NCBI RefSeq assembly: GCF_002008365.1
Contig: NZ_MRDL01000051.1
Coordinates: 372,001-436,000, forward strand
Reading direction: 5' to 3'
Source of the DNA: Rhizobium leguminosarum bv. viciae USDA 2370
GTDB lineage: Bacteria; Pseudomonadota; Alphaproteobacteria; Rhizobiales; Rhizobiaceae
Length of the DNA: 64,000 nt
Shown here: one piece after another, positions 35,075-42,825 of the stretch
Layout: every line of letters starts with the position of its first letter
Numbering within the stretch: position 1 is the first letter of the stretch
Position numbers and translations under genes: made by a program
Notes under the pieces: model-generated
What the model saw: only the letters and a program-made list of their open reading frames with translations
Told to the model about the DNA's origin: nothing
Databases searched by the model: none

Positions 35075-35899
35075 ATGACATCGATCGCGCATGAGCGTTT
35101 TCACGCCGTCGCCGAAGAGCCAGCCTATACACCTGCGCCGGAGCGCAATGCGCCTGCGGGGGCAGCGGCGATCAGCCTGACGGGGCTTGAAAAGAGTTTC
35201 GGGGCCAACCGCGTACTGCGCGGCATCAATCTGCATATTCCGGCCGGCCAGTTCGTTGCCGTGATCGGAAAGAGCGGCTGCGGCAAGAGCACGCTGCTGC
35301 GCATCCTGATGGGCCTTGACGCGCCGAGTGCCGGCGAGCTGCATTTCGAGGATGCCGACGGCGTACAGGCCAGCCCCAATGCGCGCATCGTCTTTCAGGA
35401 GCCAAGGCTGCTCCCCTGGCTCAGTGTCGCCGACAATGTCGTCGTCGGGCTCGGCGACGGCATCGATAGACGGGCGGCGCTGAAGGCGGCCGACGCCGTG
35501 CTTGCCGAAGTCCAGCTTGGCGAGAAGGCCGGAGAATGGCCGGCGCGCCTTTCCGGCGGTCAGCGGCAGCGCGTGGCACTGGCGCGGGCGCTGGTGAGCC
35601 GGCCGGGCGTGCTGGCGCTTGATGAACCGCTCGGCGCTCTCGATGCGCTGACGCGGATCAGCATGCAGGAACTCATCAACCGCGTCTGGCGCGAACTCGG
35701 TTTCACCGCCGTGCTCGTCACCCATGATGTCAGCGAGGCGGTGCATCTCGCCGACCGGGTCATCGTGCTCGACGAGGGGCGGATCGCGCTCGATCTTCCC
35801 ATTCCTTATCCACATCCGCGCCGGCACGGCCATCCCGGCCTCGCCGAGCTCGAAGGCCGGCTGCTTGCCGCGATCCTCGGCACCGACGGCGGGCATTGA
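35075..35899 (+). CDS. ssuB: Sulfonate ABC transporter ATP-binding protein
   Basis: ATPase of the sulfonate importer, 274 residues from the ATG at 35075, after TAGGAGAG. Walker A is GKSGCGKST, the Q-loop is FQEPRLLPWLSV, the signature is LSGGQRQRVALARAL, Walker B is VLALDEPLGALD and the H-loop is LVTHDVSEAVHLADRV. About 35 residues precede the ABC domain. It is last in the operon; no strong terminator was seen in the 205 bases before the ArsR gene. Confidence 0.93.
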   Translation: MTSIAHERFHAVAEEPAYTPAPERNAPAGAAAISLTGLEKSFGANRVLRGINLHIPAGQFVAVIGKSGCGKSTLLRILMGLDAPSAGELHFEDADGVQASPNARIVFQEPRLLPWLSVADNVVVGLGDGIDRRAALKAADAVLAEVQLGEKAGEWPARLSGGQRQRVALARALVSRPGVLALDEPLGALDALTRISMQELINRVWRELGFTAVLVTHDVSEAVHLADRVIVLDEGRIALDLPIPYPHPRRHGHPGLAELEGRLLAAILGTDGGH

Positions 35900-36059
35900 T
35901 CCCAGCGCCGTTTGCGAAGCTGCATGATCAATGGCGGAAATGCATAGGCGCCTGGGTATGAGACATTCACCCGTCTCTGCCGAGGCGCGCTCGTGCGCTA
36001 AAATCAGCAACAACAGTTTCCCTAAGTCGTCTCACGTCCAGCTTGACTCACCTATACCT

Positions 36060-36083
36060 CTATGGCTATACGTTAATCCATAG
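36060..36083. promoter_or_regulatory. Candidate ArsR operator upstream of the first ArsR-SRPBCC pair
   Basis: Perfect inverted arms CTATGG and CCATAG with a 12-base AT-rich spacer, 22 bases before the ArsR start. The arrangement fits autoregulation by the adjacent ArsR protein. Confidence 0.5.
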
Positions 36084-36104
36084 TCAGTGGGGTATGGATT
36101 GTAG

Positions 36105-36428
36105 ATGTCAAACGCTCAAGACTTGCTCTTCAGAACGCTCGCCGATCCGACGCGGCGGGCTCTTTTCGAACGGCTGTGCCGCGAAGGAGAGAAGACGGTC
36201 GGGGCTTTGACGGCACGCGCTGGGGTCTCGCAACCGGTCGTCTCGAAACATCTCGGAATCCTGAAGCAGGCCGGATTGGTGCGTGACCGTCACGAAGGTC
36301 GCCAGACGCACTATAGCGCGCAGCTCGGTGCGCTGGCGCCGCTGGTCGACTGGACAAGTGAGATGGCTGGTTTTTGGCAAAATCGGTTCGACCAGCTGGA
36401 AGATCTACTGAAAAGGATGGACCAATGA
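36105..36428 (+). CDS. ArsR-family transcriptional regulator (SRPBCC-associated)
   Basis: Winged-helix repressor of 107 residues: LLFRTLADPTRRALFERLCREGEKTVGALTARAGVSQPVVSKHLGILKQAGLVRDRHEGRQTHYS. No Cys is present, so the metal site of classical ArsR/SmtB sensors is absent. The C-terminus (FWQNRFDQLEDLLKRMD) matches the ArsR subgroup coupled to AHSA1/SRPBCC proteins. It overlaps the next gene by 4 bases (ATGA). The inducing signal is unknown. Confidence 0.92.
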   Translation: MSNAQDLLFRTLADPTRRALFERLCREGEKTVGALTARAGVSQPVVSKHLGILKQAGLVRDRHEGRQTHYSAQLGALAPLVDWTSEMAGFWQNRFDQLEDLLKRMDQ

Positions 36429-36835
36429 CCGAAACATCGACTGAAACCCGTTCCGTCGTCGTCGAGCGAGAGATCCCTTTTCCGCCGGAAAAGATCTGGC
36501 GCGCGCTCACCCAGCCGCATCTGATCGCGGACTGGCTGATGAAGAATGACTTCGTGCCGGTCGTGGATCACCGTTTTAAGCTCAGCGCGGATTGGGGATC
36601 CGTCGATTGCCAGGTCCTGGAAGTCGAGCCGAACAAAACCCTGTCTTACACGTGGGCTGCCTATGATCTGGCAAGCGTCGTCACCTGGACTCTCACGCCT
36701 ACGGGCGCGGGCACGCACCTGCGTATGGAGCAATCGGGCTTCCGGCCGGATCAGCGGCAGGCTTACGGGGGCGCCAGGAGCGGCTGGCAACAATTCTTCG
36801 CAAAGCTGGAGCAGGTGCTGGCGCGGATCGAGTGA
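36425..36835 (+). CDS. SRPBCC (AHSA1-like) domain protein
   Basis: START-fold protein of 136 residues. VVVEREIPFPPEKIWRALTQPHLIADWLM is the classic N-terminal strand-helix, and TLTPTGAGTHLRMEQSGF is the typical C-terminal strand pair. Such proteins bind hydrophobic ligands in a deep cavity. It is translationally coupled to the preceding ArsR, so it may act as the sensor partner or effector. Ligand unknown. Confidence 0.9.
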   Translation: MTETSTETRSVVVEREIPFPPEKIWRALTQPHLIADWLMKNDFVPVVDHRFKLSADWGSVDCQVLEVEPNKTLSYTWAAYDLASVVTWTLTPTGAGTHLRMEQSGFRPDQRQAYGGARSGWQQFFAKLEQVLARIE

Positions 36836-36890
36836 GACAGATGCCAACGGATACGCCATCCGCTTCGGCTCGTTTTCGCAGGAGGTTCCC

Positions 36891-37118
36891 GTGAATTGGA
36901 ATAACTGGTGTCGGCAGATCCACCGTTGGCTGTCCATTGCCTTTACGCTGGCCGTCATAATTAATATCATCGCCATGGTGCAGGAGAGATCCTCCGTCGG
37001 GGTGGGGCTTTTGGCGCTTCTTCCGCTCGCCTTGCTCCTGCTCACCGGTCTGTACTTGTTCGTCCTGCCTCATGCCACCAGATGGCGCAGCGCGAGGCGC
37101 AGCAGCGGATGGGGGTGA
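36891..37118 (+). CDS. Small two-helix membrane protein
   Basis: A 75-residue protein starting with GTG at 36891, 6 bases after AGGAGG. NWNNWCRQIHRWLSIAFTLAVIINIIAMV and LLALLPLALLLLTGLYLFVLPHAT are two membrane segments; the RQIHRW motif resembles the start of PepSY-like membrane proteins but is too short to assign. It lies between the SRPBCC gene and a DUF1801 gene, 5 bases before the latter's start, so it is probably part of the same transcript. Function unknown. Confidence 0.7.
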   Translation: MNWNNWCRQIHRWLSIAFTLAVIINIIAMVQERSSVGVGLLALLPLALLLLTGLYLFVLPHATRWRSARRSSGWG

Positions 37119-37123
37119 ACAGA

Positions 37124-37594
37124 ATGGCCGGCAAGACGTCCAAGACCGCAGCGAAGGTCACGAGGAAGACAGCCGCCAAGCCTGAGAGCGCGGGTCCGAC
37201 CCTTCTTTCGGGGGGCAACCCTCAGATTGCCAAGGGTTACGGTGACGCTCCCGTGCAAGCCTACATCGCCGCCATGCCCGGCTGGAAAAGCGATGTCGGG
37301 CATCGCCTCGATGCGCTCATCACGCACACGGTGCCTGGGGTGTACAAGGCCGTGAAATGGAACTCGCCCCTCTATGGCATCGAAGGGCAGGGCTGGTTCC
37401 TCGGTGTCCATTGCTTCGCGAACTACATCAAACTCGCTTTCTTCCGCGGCATGTCGCTCAGTCCCATCCCGCCCGGCGAGTCCAAACAAAAGGAAGTGCG
37501 TTACTTCCACATCCATGAGGCAGACCAACTCGACGAGGCTCAGCTCGCCGCCTGGGTGGAGCAAGCCAGCAAATTGCCCGGTGAACGAATGTGA
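37124..37594 (+). CDS. DUF1801 domain protein (first)
   Basis: A 156-residue protein, preferred start ATG at 37124 after GGGGGTGAAC. A Lys/Thr-rich N-terminus of about 30 residues precedes the domain: VQAYIAAMPGWKSDVGHRLDALITHTVPGVYKAVKWNSPLYGIEGQGWFLGVHCFANYIKLAFFRG. DUF1801 (YdhG-like) has a frataxin-like alpha/beta fold; function is not established. It lies downstream of the ArsR/SRPBCC/membrane-protein genes on the same strand and before a second DUF1801 gene. Confidence 0.85.
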   Translation: MAGKTSKTAAKVTRKTAAKPESAGPTLLSGGNPQIAKGYGDAPVQAYIAAMPGWKSDVGHRLDALITHTVPGVYKAVKWNSPLYGIEGQGWFLGVHCFANYIKLAFFRGMSLSPIPPGESKQKEVRYFHIHEADQLDEAQLAAWVEQASKLPGERM

Positions 37595-37640
37595 GCGGAC
37601 GCCAGGTCATCAGCACTTAAGGGATGGAGGAGCGATATCG

Positions 37641-38108
37641 ATGAAGAAAGCCACGGCAACCATGAAGAAGAGCGGCTCGAGCGAAGAGAAGGACGGAGAC
37701 TCTCCTTCTCGTTTGATCGATGCGAGAATCGAGGAGTTGAGCGATTGGCGAGGCCAGACGCTCGCTCGGGTCCGAACTCTGATCAGGCAGGCCGAGCCCG
37801 ATGTGGTCGAGGAATGGAAGTGGAGAGGGGTTCCCGTGTGGGAGCGCGCCGGCATCATCTGCACCGGCGAAACCTACAAGAGCGTGGTGAAGCTGACCTT
37901 CGCCAAAGGCGCTTCGCTGGAGGACCCTTCAGGCCTTTTCAACTCCAGCCTTGACGGCAATACCAGGCGCGCCATCGATTTCCACGAAGGCGATGAAATT
38001 GACGAGCAGGCGTTGAAGACGCTCGTTCGCGCCGCCGCAGCACTCAACACGTCAACGCGAGCTGCTGCTCGCCCCGCCAGCTCCCGACAAAAACCAAGCA
38101 GCGCTTGA
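37641..38108 (+). CDS. DUF1801 domain protein (second)
   Basis: A 155-residue protein from the ATG at 37641, after GGAGGAG. Basic N-terminus (MKKATATMKKSG), then SRLIDARIEELSDWRGQTLARVRTLIRQAEPDVVEEWKWRGVPVWERAGIICTGETYKSVVKLTFAKGASL. It shares the family with the preceding protein but is clearly divergent, so this is not a recent duplication. The C-terminus is a low-complexity Ala/Ser/Arg tail. Function unknown; it is probably the last gene of the plus-strand ArsR module. Confidence 0.85.
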   Translation: MKKATATMKKSGSSEEKDGDSPSRLIDARIEELSDWRGQTLARVRTLIRQAEPDVVEEWKWRGVPVWERAGIICTGETYKSVVKLTFAKGASLEDPSGLFNSSLDGNTRRAIDFHEGDEIDEQALKTLVRAAAALNTSTRAAARPASSRQKPSSA

Positions 38109-38163
38109 TGCTTGGCAACATCGCCTGAAACGCGTCGCATCGAACTTGATTTGGCGACATGTG

Positions 38164-38640
38164 TCAGTGAATGGGGCTTTCCTCGCGCTCGAGGAAGAGC
38201 TCCAGATTGTCGAGGCCGATTTCGGTACCCTGGAGGCGGGCGCCGTTGTCGGCGTAGCCGTCGAGGAAGACCACCTGTTCGGTGAAAACCATTTTGGTCC
38301 CGCCGGGTTCGGCTTCGAAGGCGACGGTTGTGAGGGAGGCGGAGATGCGGGTTTCGCCGAGCTTCATCTCATAGGCATAGATGATGCGGGCATTGGGCAC
38401 GATATCGATGTAGTGGGCATCATAGGCGTGCAGAAGGCCGTCGGTATCGGCGACGTAGTTCCTCTCCGTGCCGCCGGGGCGGAAATCGAGACCATAGTCC
38501 AGCGCCTGCCACTCGCCGTGGCAGGCGAACCATTGGCGTTTGGCCTCCGGTGCCGACCAGGCGCGGAAGACGCGAGCGACTGGCGCCTTCAGGTGACGCT
38601 CGATGACGAGAGTGGCGTGTTCGGCGGATGGCGTCGTCAT
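38164..38640 (-). CDS. SRPBCC (AHSA1-like) domain protein
   Basis: START-fold protein of 158 residues: LVIERHLKAPVARVFRAWSAPEAKRQWFACHGEW at the N-terminus, AFEAEPGGTKMVFTEQVVFLDGYADNGARLQGTEIGLDNLELFL at the end. It is the last gene of a three-gene minus-strand operon (GST-ArsR-SRPBCC), overlapping the ArsR stop by 4 bases. The family binds hydrophobic small molecules. The plus-strand module at 36105-38108 ends 55 bases away, convergently. Confidence 0.9.
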   Translation of the reverse strand: MTTPSAEHATLVIERHLKAPVARVFRAWSAPEAKRQWFACHGEWQALDYGLDFRPGGTERNYVADTDGLLHAYDAHYIDIVPNARIIYAYEMKLGETRISASLTTVAFEAEPGGTKMVFTEQVVFLDGYADNGARLQGTEIGLDNLELFLEREESPIH

Positions 38641-38978
38641 TCGGGAAGGCTCTCCGTTTCATTGCCGAGAAATTGATCCAGCCTGTCGAAGGTGCTCGTC
38701 CAGCGGATCTTTCGCTGTTCTACCCAGCGCTCGACGGCAGCAAGCGCATCCTGTTGCAGGCGGTAGGTTCGCACCCGGCCGGTTTTTTCGGAGAGCACGA
38801 GGCCGCTCTCCTCCAACACTTGCAGATGTTTCATCACCGTCGGCAAGGCAACGGCGAGCGGCGCGGCCAGTTCGGTGACGGAGGCCGGGCCGCGGCCGAG
38901 ACGATCGATCATGCCGCGGCGGCTGCGATCGGAAAGCGCATGAAACATGCGGTCGAGATCCGCTTGGCTTTCGATCAT
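38637..38978 (-). CDS. ArsR-family transcriptional regulator (SRPBCC/GST-associated)
   Basis: Winged-helix regulator of 113 residues from the ATG at 38978: MFHALSDRSRRGMIDRLGRGPASVTELAAPLAVALPTVMKHLQVLEESGLVLSEKTGRVRTYRLQ. The C-terminal WVEQRKIRWTSTFDRLDQFL is typical of the SRPBCC-linked subgroup. No metal-binding Cys pair is visible. Four-base overlaps with both neighbours indicate tight coupling. The likely operator is the palindrome at 39684-39698 in front of the GST gene. Confidence 0.92.
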   Translation of the reverse strand: MIESQADLDRMFHALSDRSRRGMIDRLGRGPASVTELAAPLAVALPTVMKHLQVLEESGLVLSEKTGRVRTYRLQQDALAAVERWVEQRKIRWTSTFDRLDQFLGNETESLPE

Positions 38979-39661
38979 CCCGCCGCATCCCGGAAGCGGG
39001 CGGGCAGCCTCTCTTTGTAGGGATAGAACTTGAAGTAGGGGCGGGCCTCGTCCAGCGCCCTTGCAAAGGACGGGCGCGCCAGCAGCCGATCGTAATAGGT
39101 GCGAAGGTTCGGCTGTTCCGGAGTGAAGGGGATCAGCGTCTCGGCATAGAAGAGCGCGGGGGCGGCGGCGCAATCGGCCATGGTGAAGCTGTCACCGGAT
39201 ATCCAGGGTTTGTCGGCGAGCTGCTTTTCGATCATCGAGTAAGCGGTGGCAAGCGTCGCCTTGGCGGCCGTGACCTCGATTTCGTCCGCCGTGCCCTCAG
39301 GACGCCGGTGATTGCTAACCAGCGTCTGCATCGGCGCCTGGACATAATGATCGAAGAAGCGATCCCAAAGGCGGACTTGCAGCGCCCGGTCGATCTCCAG
39401 CGGCAGCAGCCGAAGAGGCCCCGGATAATATTGCTCAAGATATTCGATGATGATCGATGTCTCGGGAATGGTGCTGTCGCGCGCCTCGTCCCGCAGCAGT
39501 GGCATCTTGCCGATCGGCCAGAAGCGGAAGAGATCGGCGCACGAGCTTTCGTCGGAAAGATCGACGATGCGATTTTCGAAAGGGGTACCGTTTTCATAAA
39601 GCGCGATCAGCACTTTGTGGCAGAAGGAGGCGAGCGGATGCCCATAAAGCACGAGCGACAT
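38975..39661 (-). CDS. Glutathione S-transferase family protein
   Basis: Cytosolic GST of 228 residues. The thioredoxin-fold N-domain (LVLYGHPLASFCHKVLIALYENG) has Ser/Cys in the catalytic region and FWPIGKMPLLRDEARDSTIPETSIIIEYL, where the cis-Pro and the ES glutathione site are visible. The helical C-domain contains SMIEKQLADKPWISGDSFTMADCAAAPALFY with the N-capping box. First gene of the GST-ArsR-SRPBCC operon; expression is probably induced by an electrophile sensed by the operon's own regulator. Confidence 0.9.
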   Translation of the reverse strand: MSLVLYGHPLASFCHKVLIALYENGTPFENRIVDLSDESSCADLFRFWPIGKMPLLRDEARDSTIPETSIIIEYLEQYYPGPLRLLPLEIDRALQVRLWDRFFDHYVQAPMQTLVSNHRRPEGTADEIEVTAAKATLATAYSMIEKQLADKPWISGDSFTMADCAAAPALFYAETLIPFTPEQPNLRTYYDRLLARPSFARALDEARPYFKFYPYKERLPARFRDAAG

Positions 39662-39683
39662 GCGGCGACCTTTCCTATCGTTG

Positions 39684-39698
39684 CGGTAAACTTTACCG
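39684..39698. promoter_or_regulatory. Perfect ArsR-type operator palindrome upstream of GST-ArsR-SRPBCC
   Basis: CGGTAAACTTTACCG: 7-base perfect arms around one central base, 23 bases upstream of the GST start. Size and AT content fit ArsR dimers. Confidence 0.6.
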
Positions 39699-39790
39699 AT
39701 CGACTAACTATCAGGTCATGGCGCATCATGCAACAGATACTTCGCCAACTGCGAAACTATTCCGTCAGGCGAATATCAGGTGCATTAGCT

Positions 39791-40609
39791 TCAGCCGATA
39801 TATCGGGCGATCACCAGATGGCCTGGTGTCGGCTGGCCGTCTTCCATGCGCACATTGATATCCGATATCTCGACGAGTTCGAAACCGGTGGCCGTCAGGC
39901 GTTCTCTCACATAGGCGTCGGCATGGGCGAAGCGCTGGTGCGGGCCGACCATATAGGCACGGCCGGCGAGTATTTCCTCGGGCAGGGTTTCCGAGGAGAA
40001 GATGAACAGGCCGCCCGGTGTCAGGTTCTCGGCGGCGCCGAAGAATAGCGGTTCGAGCGCGCCGAGATAGGGCAGCACGTCGGTGGCGGAGATGATGTCG
40101 AAGGCTTCCTCGTCGTTGTCGTCGAGAAAATCCTCGACCTCGGCGACGAAGAGCGTTTCGTAGAGGTCCTTCTCATGGGCGATCTCGACCATCTTCTCCG
40201 ATATGTCGATGCCGGTCATATCGGCGCAGAGGTCGCGCAGCGCGCCGCCGGTGAGGCCTGTGCCACAGCCGAGATCGAGCAGCCGCTTGAACGGTCCGAG
40301 CTTCAGCGCCTGCAGGCGCTGGCGCACCAGCATCGGCACGTGATAGCCGAGCTGCTCGACGAGCACGTCCTCGAAAACCTCGGCATGCTGGTCGAACAAG
40401 GTCTCGACATAGGCGTCGGGCGCCTTGACCGGCGTTTCGCCGCGGCCCATCGCGGCAATGCGCACGGCCGCACCGCCGTGATCGTCGGGATCGATTGCCA
40501 GGACTTCCTGATAGGCTGCAACGGCCGCGTCGACATCACCGGCCTTTTCCAGCGCCAGCGCGCGGTTATAGGCCTCGCCAAGGGCTTCTTCGTCGATCTT
40601 CTTTGCCAT
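39791..40609 (-). CDS. SAM-dependent methyltransferase with N-terminal TPR
   Basis: A 272-residue protein from the ATG at 40609. Residues 1-45 form a single tetratricopeptide-like unit (EALGEAYNRALALEKAGDVDAAVAAYQEVLAIDPDD). The Rossmann methyltransferase domain has motif I LLDLGCGTGLTGGALR, the acidic SAM ligand in MTGIDISEKMVEIA, and motif IV-like DIISATDVLPYLG. Alphaproteobacterial proteins of this build are annotated as TPR/methyltransferases; the substrate is unknown. It is divergent from the DUF2270 gene. Confidence 0.87.
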   Translation of the reverse strand: MAKKIDEEALGEAYNRALALEKAGDVDAAVAAYQEVLAIDPDDHGGAAVRIAAMGRGETPVKAPDAYVETLFDQHAEVFEDVLVEQLGYHVPMLVRQRLQALKLGPFKRLLDLGCGTGLTGGALRDLCADMTGIDISEKMVEIAHEKDLYETLFVAEVEDFLDDNDEEAFDIISATDVLPYLGALEPLFFGAAENLTPGGLFIFSSETLPEEILAGRAYMVGPHQRFAHADAYVRERLTATGFELVEISDINVRMEDGQPTPGHLVIARYIG

Positions 40610-40724
40610 CGCAGTCCATCGTCCTTTTGTTTCAGGCATGCGTCTAAGGCGGCTTTCGATGTTTTGCAATGGTGCGCTTGCGGGCGCAGAATGGCCGAAA
40701 AGAAGACGAAGGGAGGAACGAGCC

Positions 40725-41447
40725 ATGAAAATGCAGGAAGACAGGACGTCATTGGTACGGGAAGGAGAGGACGCACGGCCTTTGCTGCCAAGTACTCCAA
40801 GCGAGGTTACCAACACGCTCATTCATTATTACCGCGGTGAACTCGGACGGATGACAAGTTGGCGCGACCGCATCGACCGGACCTCCAACTGGGCGATCAC
40901 CGTGGTCGCAGCACTGCTTTCGGTCTCGCTGTCGACGCCGACTTCGCATCACGGAGTGCTGCTGTTCGGGATGATGCTGGTGACGCTGCTGCTGATGATC
41001 GAGGCGCGGCGCTACCGCTTCTTCGATATCTACCGCGCCCGCATTCGCCAGATCGAGCGCTGCTATTTCGCCGAGATTCTGGCGCCGGAGGCCGGGGCCG
41101 GCGGCGAATGGGCGATGGTGGTCGCCCGCAGCCTGCGCAAACCGCGCTTCCTGCTCAGCTATCAGGAGGCGATGCACCGCCGGCTCAAACGCAATTACGG
41201 CTGGATGTATTTCATCCTGTTGCTCGCCTGGTGCCTGAAGATCTCGACGCCGAAACTGCAGACGGAGGGCATGCCGGCGCTGCAGGCGCAGTCATGGGCC
41301 TATGTCATCGACAATGCCGTGCTCGGGCCGGTTCCCGGCCTTGCGGTCATTGCCATTGTCGTCGCCTTCTATCTCGGCATGCTCGGTTTCGCGCTTCGCC
41401 CGGATCGCGACGAAGGCGAATTCGGCCATGGCGAGGCGCATGTCTGA
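40725..41447 (+). CDS. DUF2270 family membrane protein
   Basis: A 240-residue protein from the ATG at 40725 with GGGAGGAACGAG upstream. Polar N-terminus, then NTLIHYYRGELGRMTSWRDRIDRTSNWAITVVAALLSVSLS and VLLFGMMLVTLLLMIEARRYRFFDIYRARIRQIE, the strongly conserved DUF2270 core. Two further helices follow (YGWMYFILLLAWCLKIS, LGPVPGLAVIAIVVAFYLGML). Function unknown; inner-membrane location predicted. A dispersed palindromic repeat begins 12 bases after the stop. Confidence 0.88.
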   Translation: MKMQEDRTSLVREGEDARPLLPSTPSEVTNTLIHYYRGELGRMTSWRDRIDRTSNWAITVVAALLSVSLSTPTSHHGVLLFGMMLVTLLLMIEARRYRFFDIYRARIRQIERCYFAEILAPEAGAGGEWAMVVARSLRKPRFLLSYQEAMHRRLKRNYGWMYFILLLAWCLKISTPKLQTEGMPALQAQSWAYVIDNAVLGPVPGLAVIAIVVAFYLGMLGFALRPDRDEGEFGHGEAHV

Positions 41448-41458
41448 CGCGGTCAGAA

Positions 41459-41497
41459 CATGCCGCCCGAACCGCTCACACTTTTCGGCATCCTGCT
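41459..41497. repeat. Dispersed rhizobial palindromic repeat, copy 2
   Basis: CATGCCGCCCGAACCGCTCA and the following CACTTTTCGGCATCCTGCT match the repeat at 22704-22750, missing three A residues in the middle. It fills the gap between the convergent DUF2270 and Usg genes. Confidence 0.65.
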
Positions 41498-41507
41498 GCA
41501 GAGCCGA

Positions 41508-41774
41508 TCAGTGCAGGATGAACTCGCCCTTCAGCGCCCGCCACTCGGTTGCCGAGATCAGCTTGCGGTGGATGTAGCGCACCGAATGCAGCGGCCCGTC
41601 GAGCTTCTCTTCCCAGAATTTCAGGAAGCCGCGCATTTCGGGAAAATCGGGGGCGAGGTCGTAGTCCTGCCAGACATAGGTCTGCAGGATCGCCGGGTGG
41701 TCCGGCAGGTGGTAGAGGATCTGGGCGGTCGTCAGACCGTAGCCCTGCAATTGTTTTTCCATGTCCTTGTGCAT
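41508..41774 (-). CDS. usg: Usg family protein
   Basis: An 88-residue protein matching the small Usg family first noted near tryptophan genes: LQGYGLTTAQILYHLPDHPAILQTYVWQDYDLAPDFPEMRGFLKFWEEKLDGPLHSVRYIHRKLISATEWR. This is nearly the whole family domain. Biochemical function is unknown. A second Met four codons in is an alternative start. It is monocistronic; an AT-rich region (41775-41895) lies upstream. Confidence 0.88.
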   Translation of the reverse strand: MHKDMEKQLQGYGLTTAQILYHLPDHPAILQTYVWQDYDLAPDFPEMRGFLKFWEEKLDGPLHSVRYIHRKLISATEWRALKGEFILH

Positions 41775-41899
41775 CGCATTCCACTTCTTCTTGTTCCCAC
41801 TCGCGCGCTTATTAGCGCTACGTGATATGGAAACATGCGAGTGGTTAATGAAATCTTTACAGATACTTTATAAAAGGACAATTTATTTTTTATATCAAT

Positions 41900-41935
41900 G
41901 ACTTGGCAGCATCGTGCCGAGAGTGCTGCCAAGTC
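41900..41935. terminator. Perfect 12-bp stem-loop downstream of the amino-acid ABC operon
   Basis: GACTTGGCAGCA and TGCTGCCAAGTC pair perfectly around a 12-base loop, 60 bases past the permease stop at 41995. No T-run follows in the minus direction, so it could be a 3'-stabilising structure or part of a small RNA rather than a classic terminator. Confidence 0.5.
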
Positions 41936-41994
41936 GGCTTTGTCTCATGCATGCCGTTATCCCAAAGCTGCGACACGCGTTTCGTCGTCACGCA

Positions 41995-42825
41995 TCAGCG
42001 CTTGAGATGCCGGGTCAGGCGGCGTTCGATCCAGGCCCAGAGATGGCGTAAGGCCTCGACGATGACGAGATAAAAGATCGCCGCCCAGAGATAGGTCTGG
42101 TAGTCGAAGGTGCGGGAGAAGGCGTAGCGGGTCTCGCCCATCAGGTCGAGCACAGTGATGATGGCGACGACCGCCGAGCCCTTGATCAGAAGGATGATCT
42201 CGTTGCCATAAGGACGAAGCGCGACGATGAGAGCCTGTGGCAGGATGATTTTGCGGAAAGCGATAAACTTGTGGATGCCGAGTGCGGCGGCCGCCTCGTG
42301 CTGGCCATGCGACACGCTTTCGATCGCGCCGCGCAGAATTTCGGCCTGATAGGCCGCGGTATTGATGGTCATGGCAAAGAGGCCGCAATACCAGGCATCG
42401 CGGAAGAACCACCAGATGCCGACGGCCTCAAGCTGCGGCCGGAATATGCCGAGGCCGTAATAGACCAGGAACAGTTGGGCAAGCAGCGGCGTGCCGCGGA
42501 AGAAATAGATGTAGCCGTAGGCCAGCGCATTCAGTATCCGGTTCTTCGACATGCGCGCCACGGCAAGCGGCAGCGACAGGATGGCGCCGCAGATGACGGA
42601 AATGAAAACGAGGCTCAGCGTTATCCAGAGACCATGGAGGTAGCGCGGCCCGTAACGGGTGAATTTTTCCGGATCCCAGCCATTGACGACGGAAAAGACA
42701 AGAAGCGCTGCGAGCAGAGCCCAGACGGCGACGAAGATATAGCCGGCCATGCGCGCCGGCGTCATCGGCTTCATCACCTCGCGGGGCGCGGGCTGCGGTG
42801 GGATCAGCGTTTCGGCATAGCTCAT
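41995..42825 (-). CDS. Polar/basic amino-acid ABC transporter permease (HisM-like)
   Basis: PAAT-family inner-membrane subunit of 276 residues from the ATG at 42825 (MSYAETLIPPQP). A cytoplasmic N-terminus of about 30 residues, then YIFVAVWALLAALLVFSVV and the core RYLHGLWITLSLVFISVICGAILSLPLAVARMSKN, FFRGTPLLAQLFLVYYGLG, and the EAA loop ESVSHGQHEAAAALGIHKFIAFRKIILPQAL. It overlaps the preceding permease by 4 bases and pairs with it. Confidence 0.9.
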   Translation of the reverse strand: MSYAETLIPPQPAPREVMKPMTPARMAGYIFVAVWALLAALLVFSVVNGWDPEKFTRYGPRYLHGLWITLSLVFISVICGAILSLPLAVARMSKNRILNALAYGYIYFFRGTPLLAQLFLVYYGLGIFRPQLEAVGIWWFFRDAWYCGLFAMTINTAAYQAEILRGAIESVSHGQHEAAAALGIHKFIAFRKIILPQALIVALRPYGNEIILLIKGSAVVAIITVLDLMGETRYAFSRTFDYQTYLWAAIFYLVIVEALRHLWAWIERRLTRHLKR

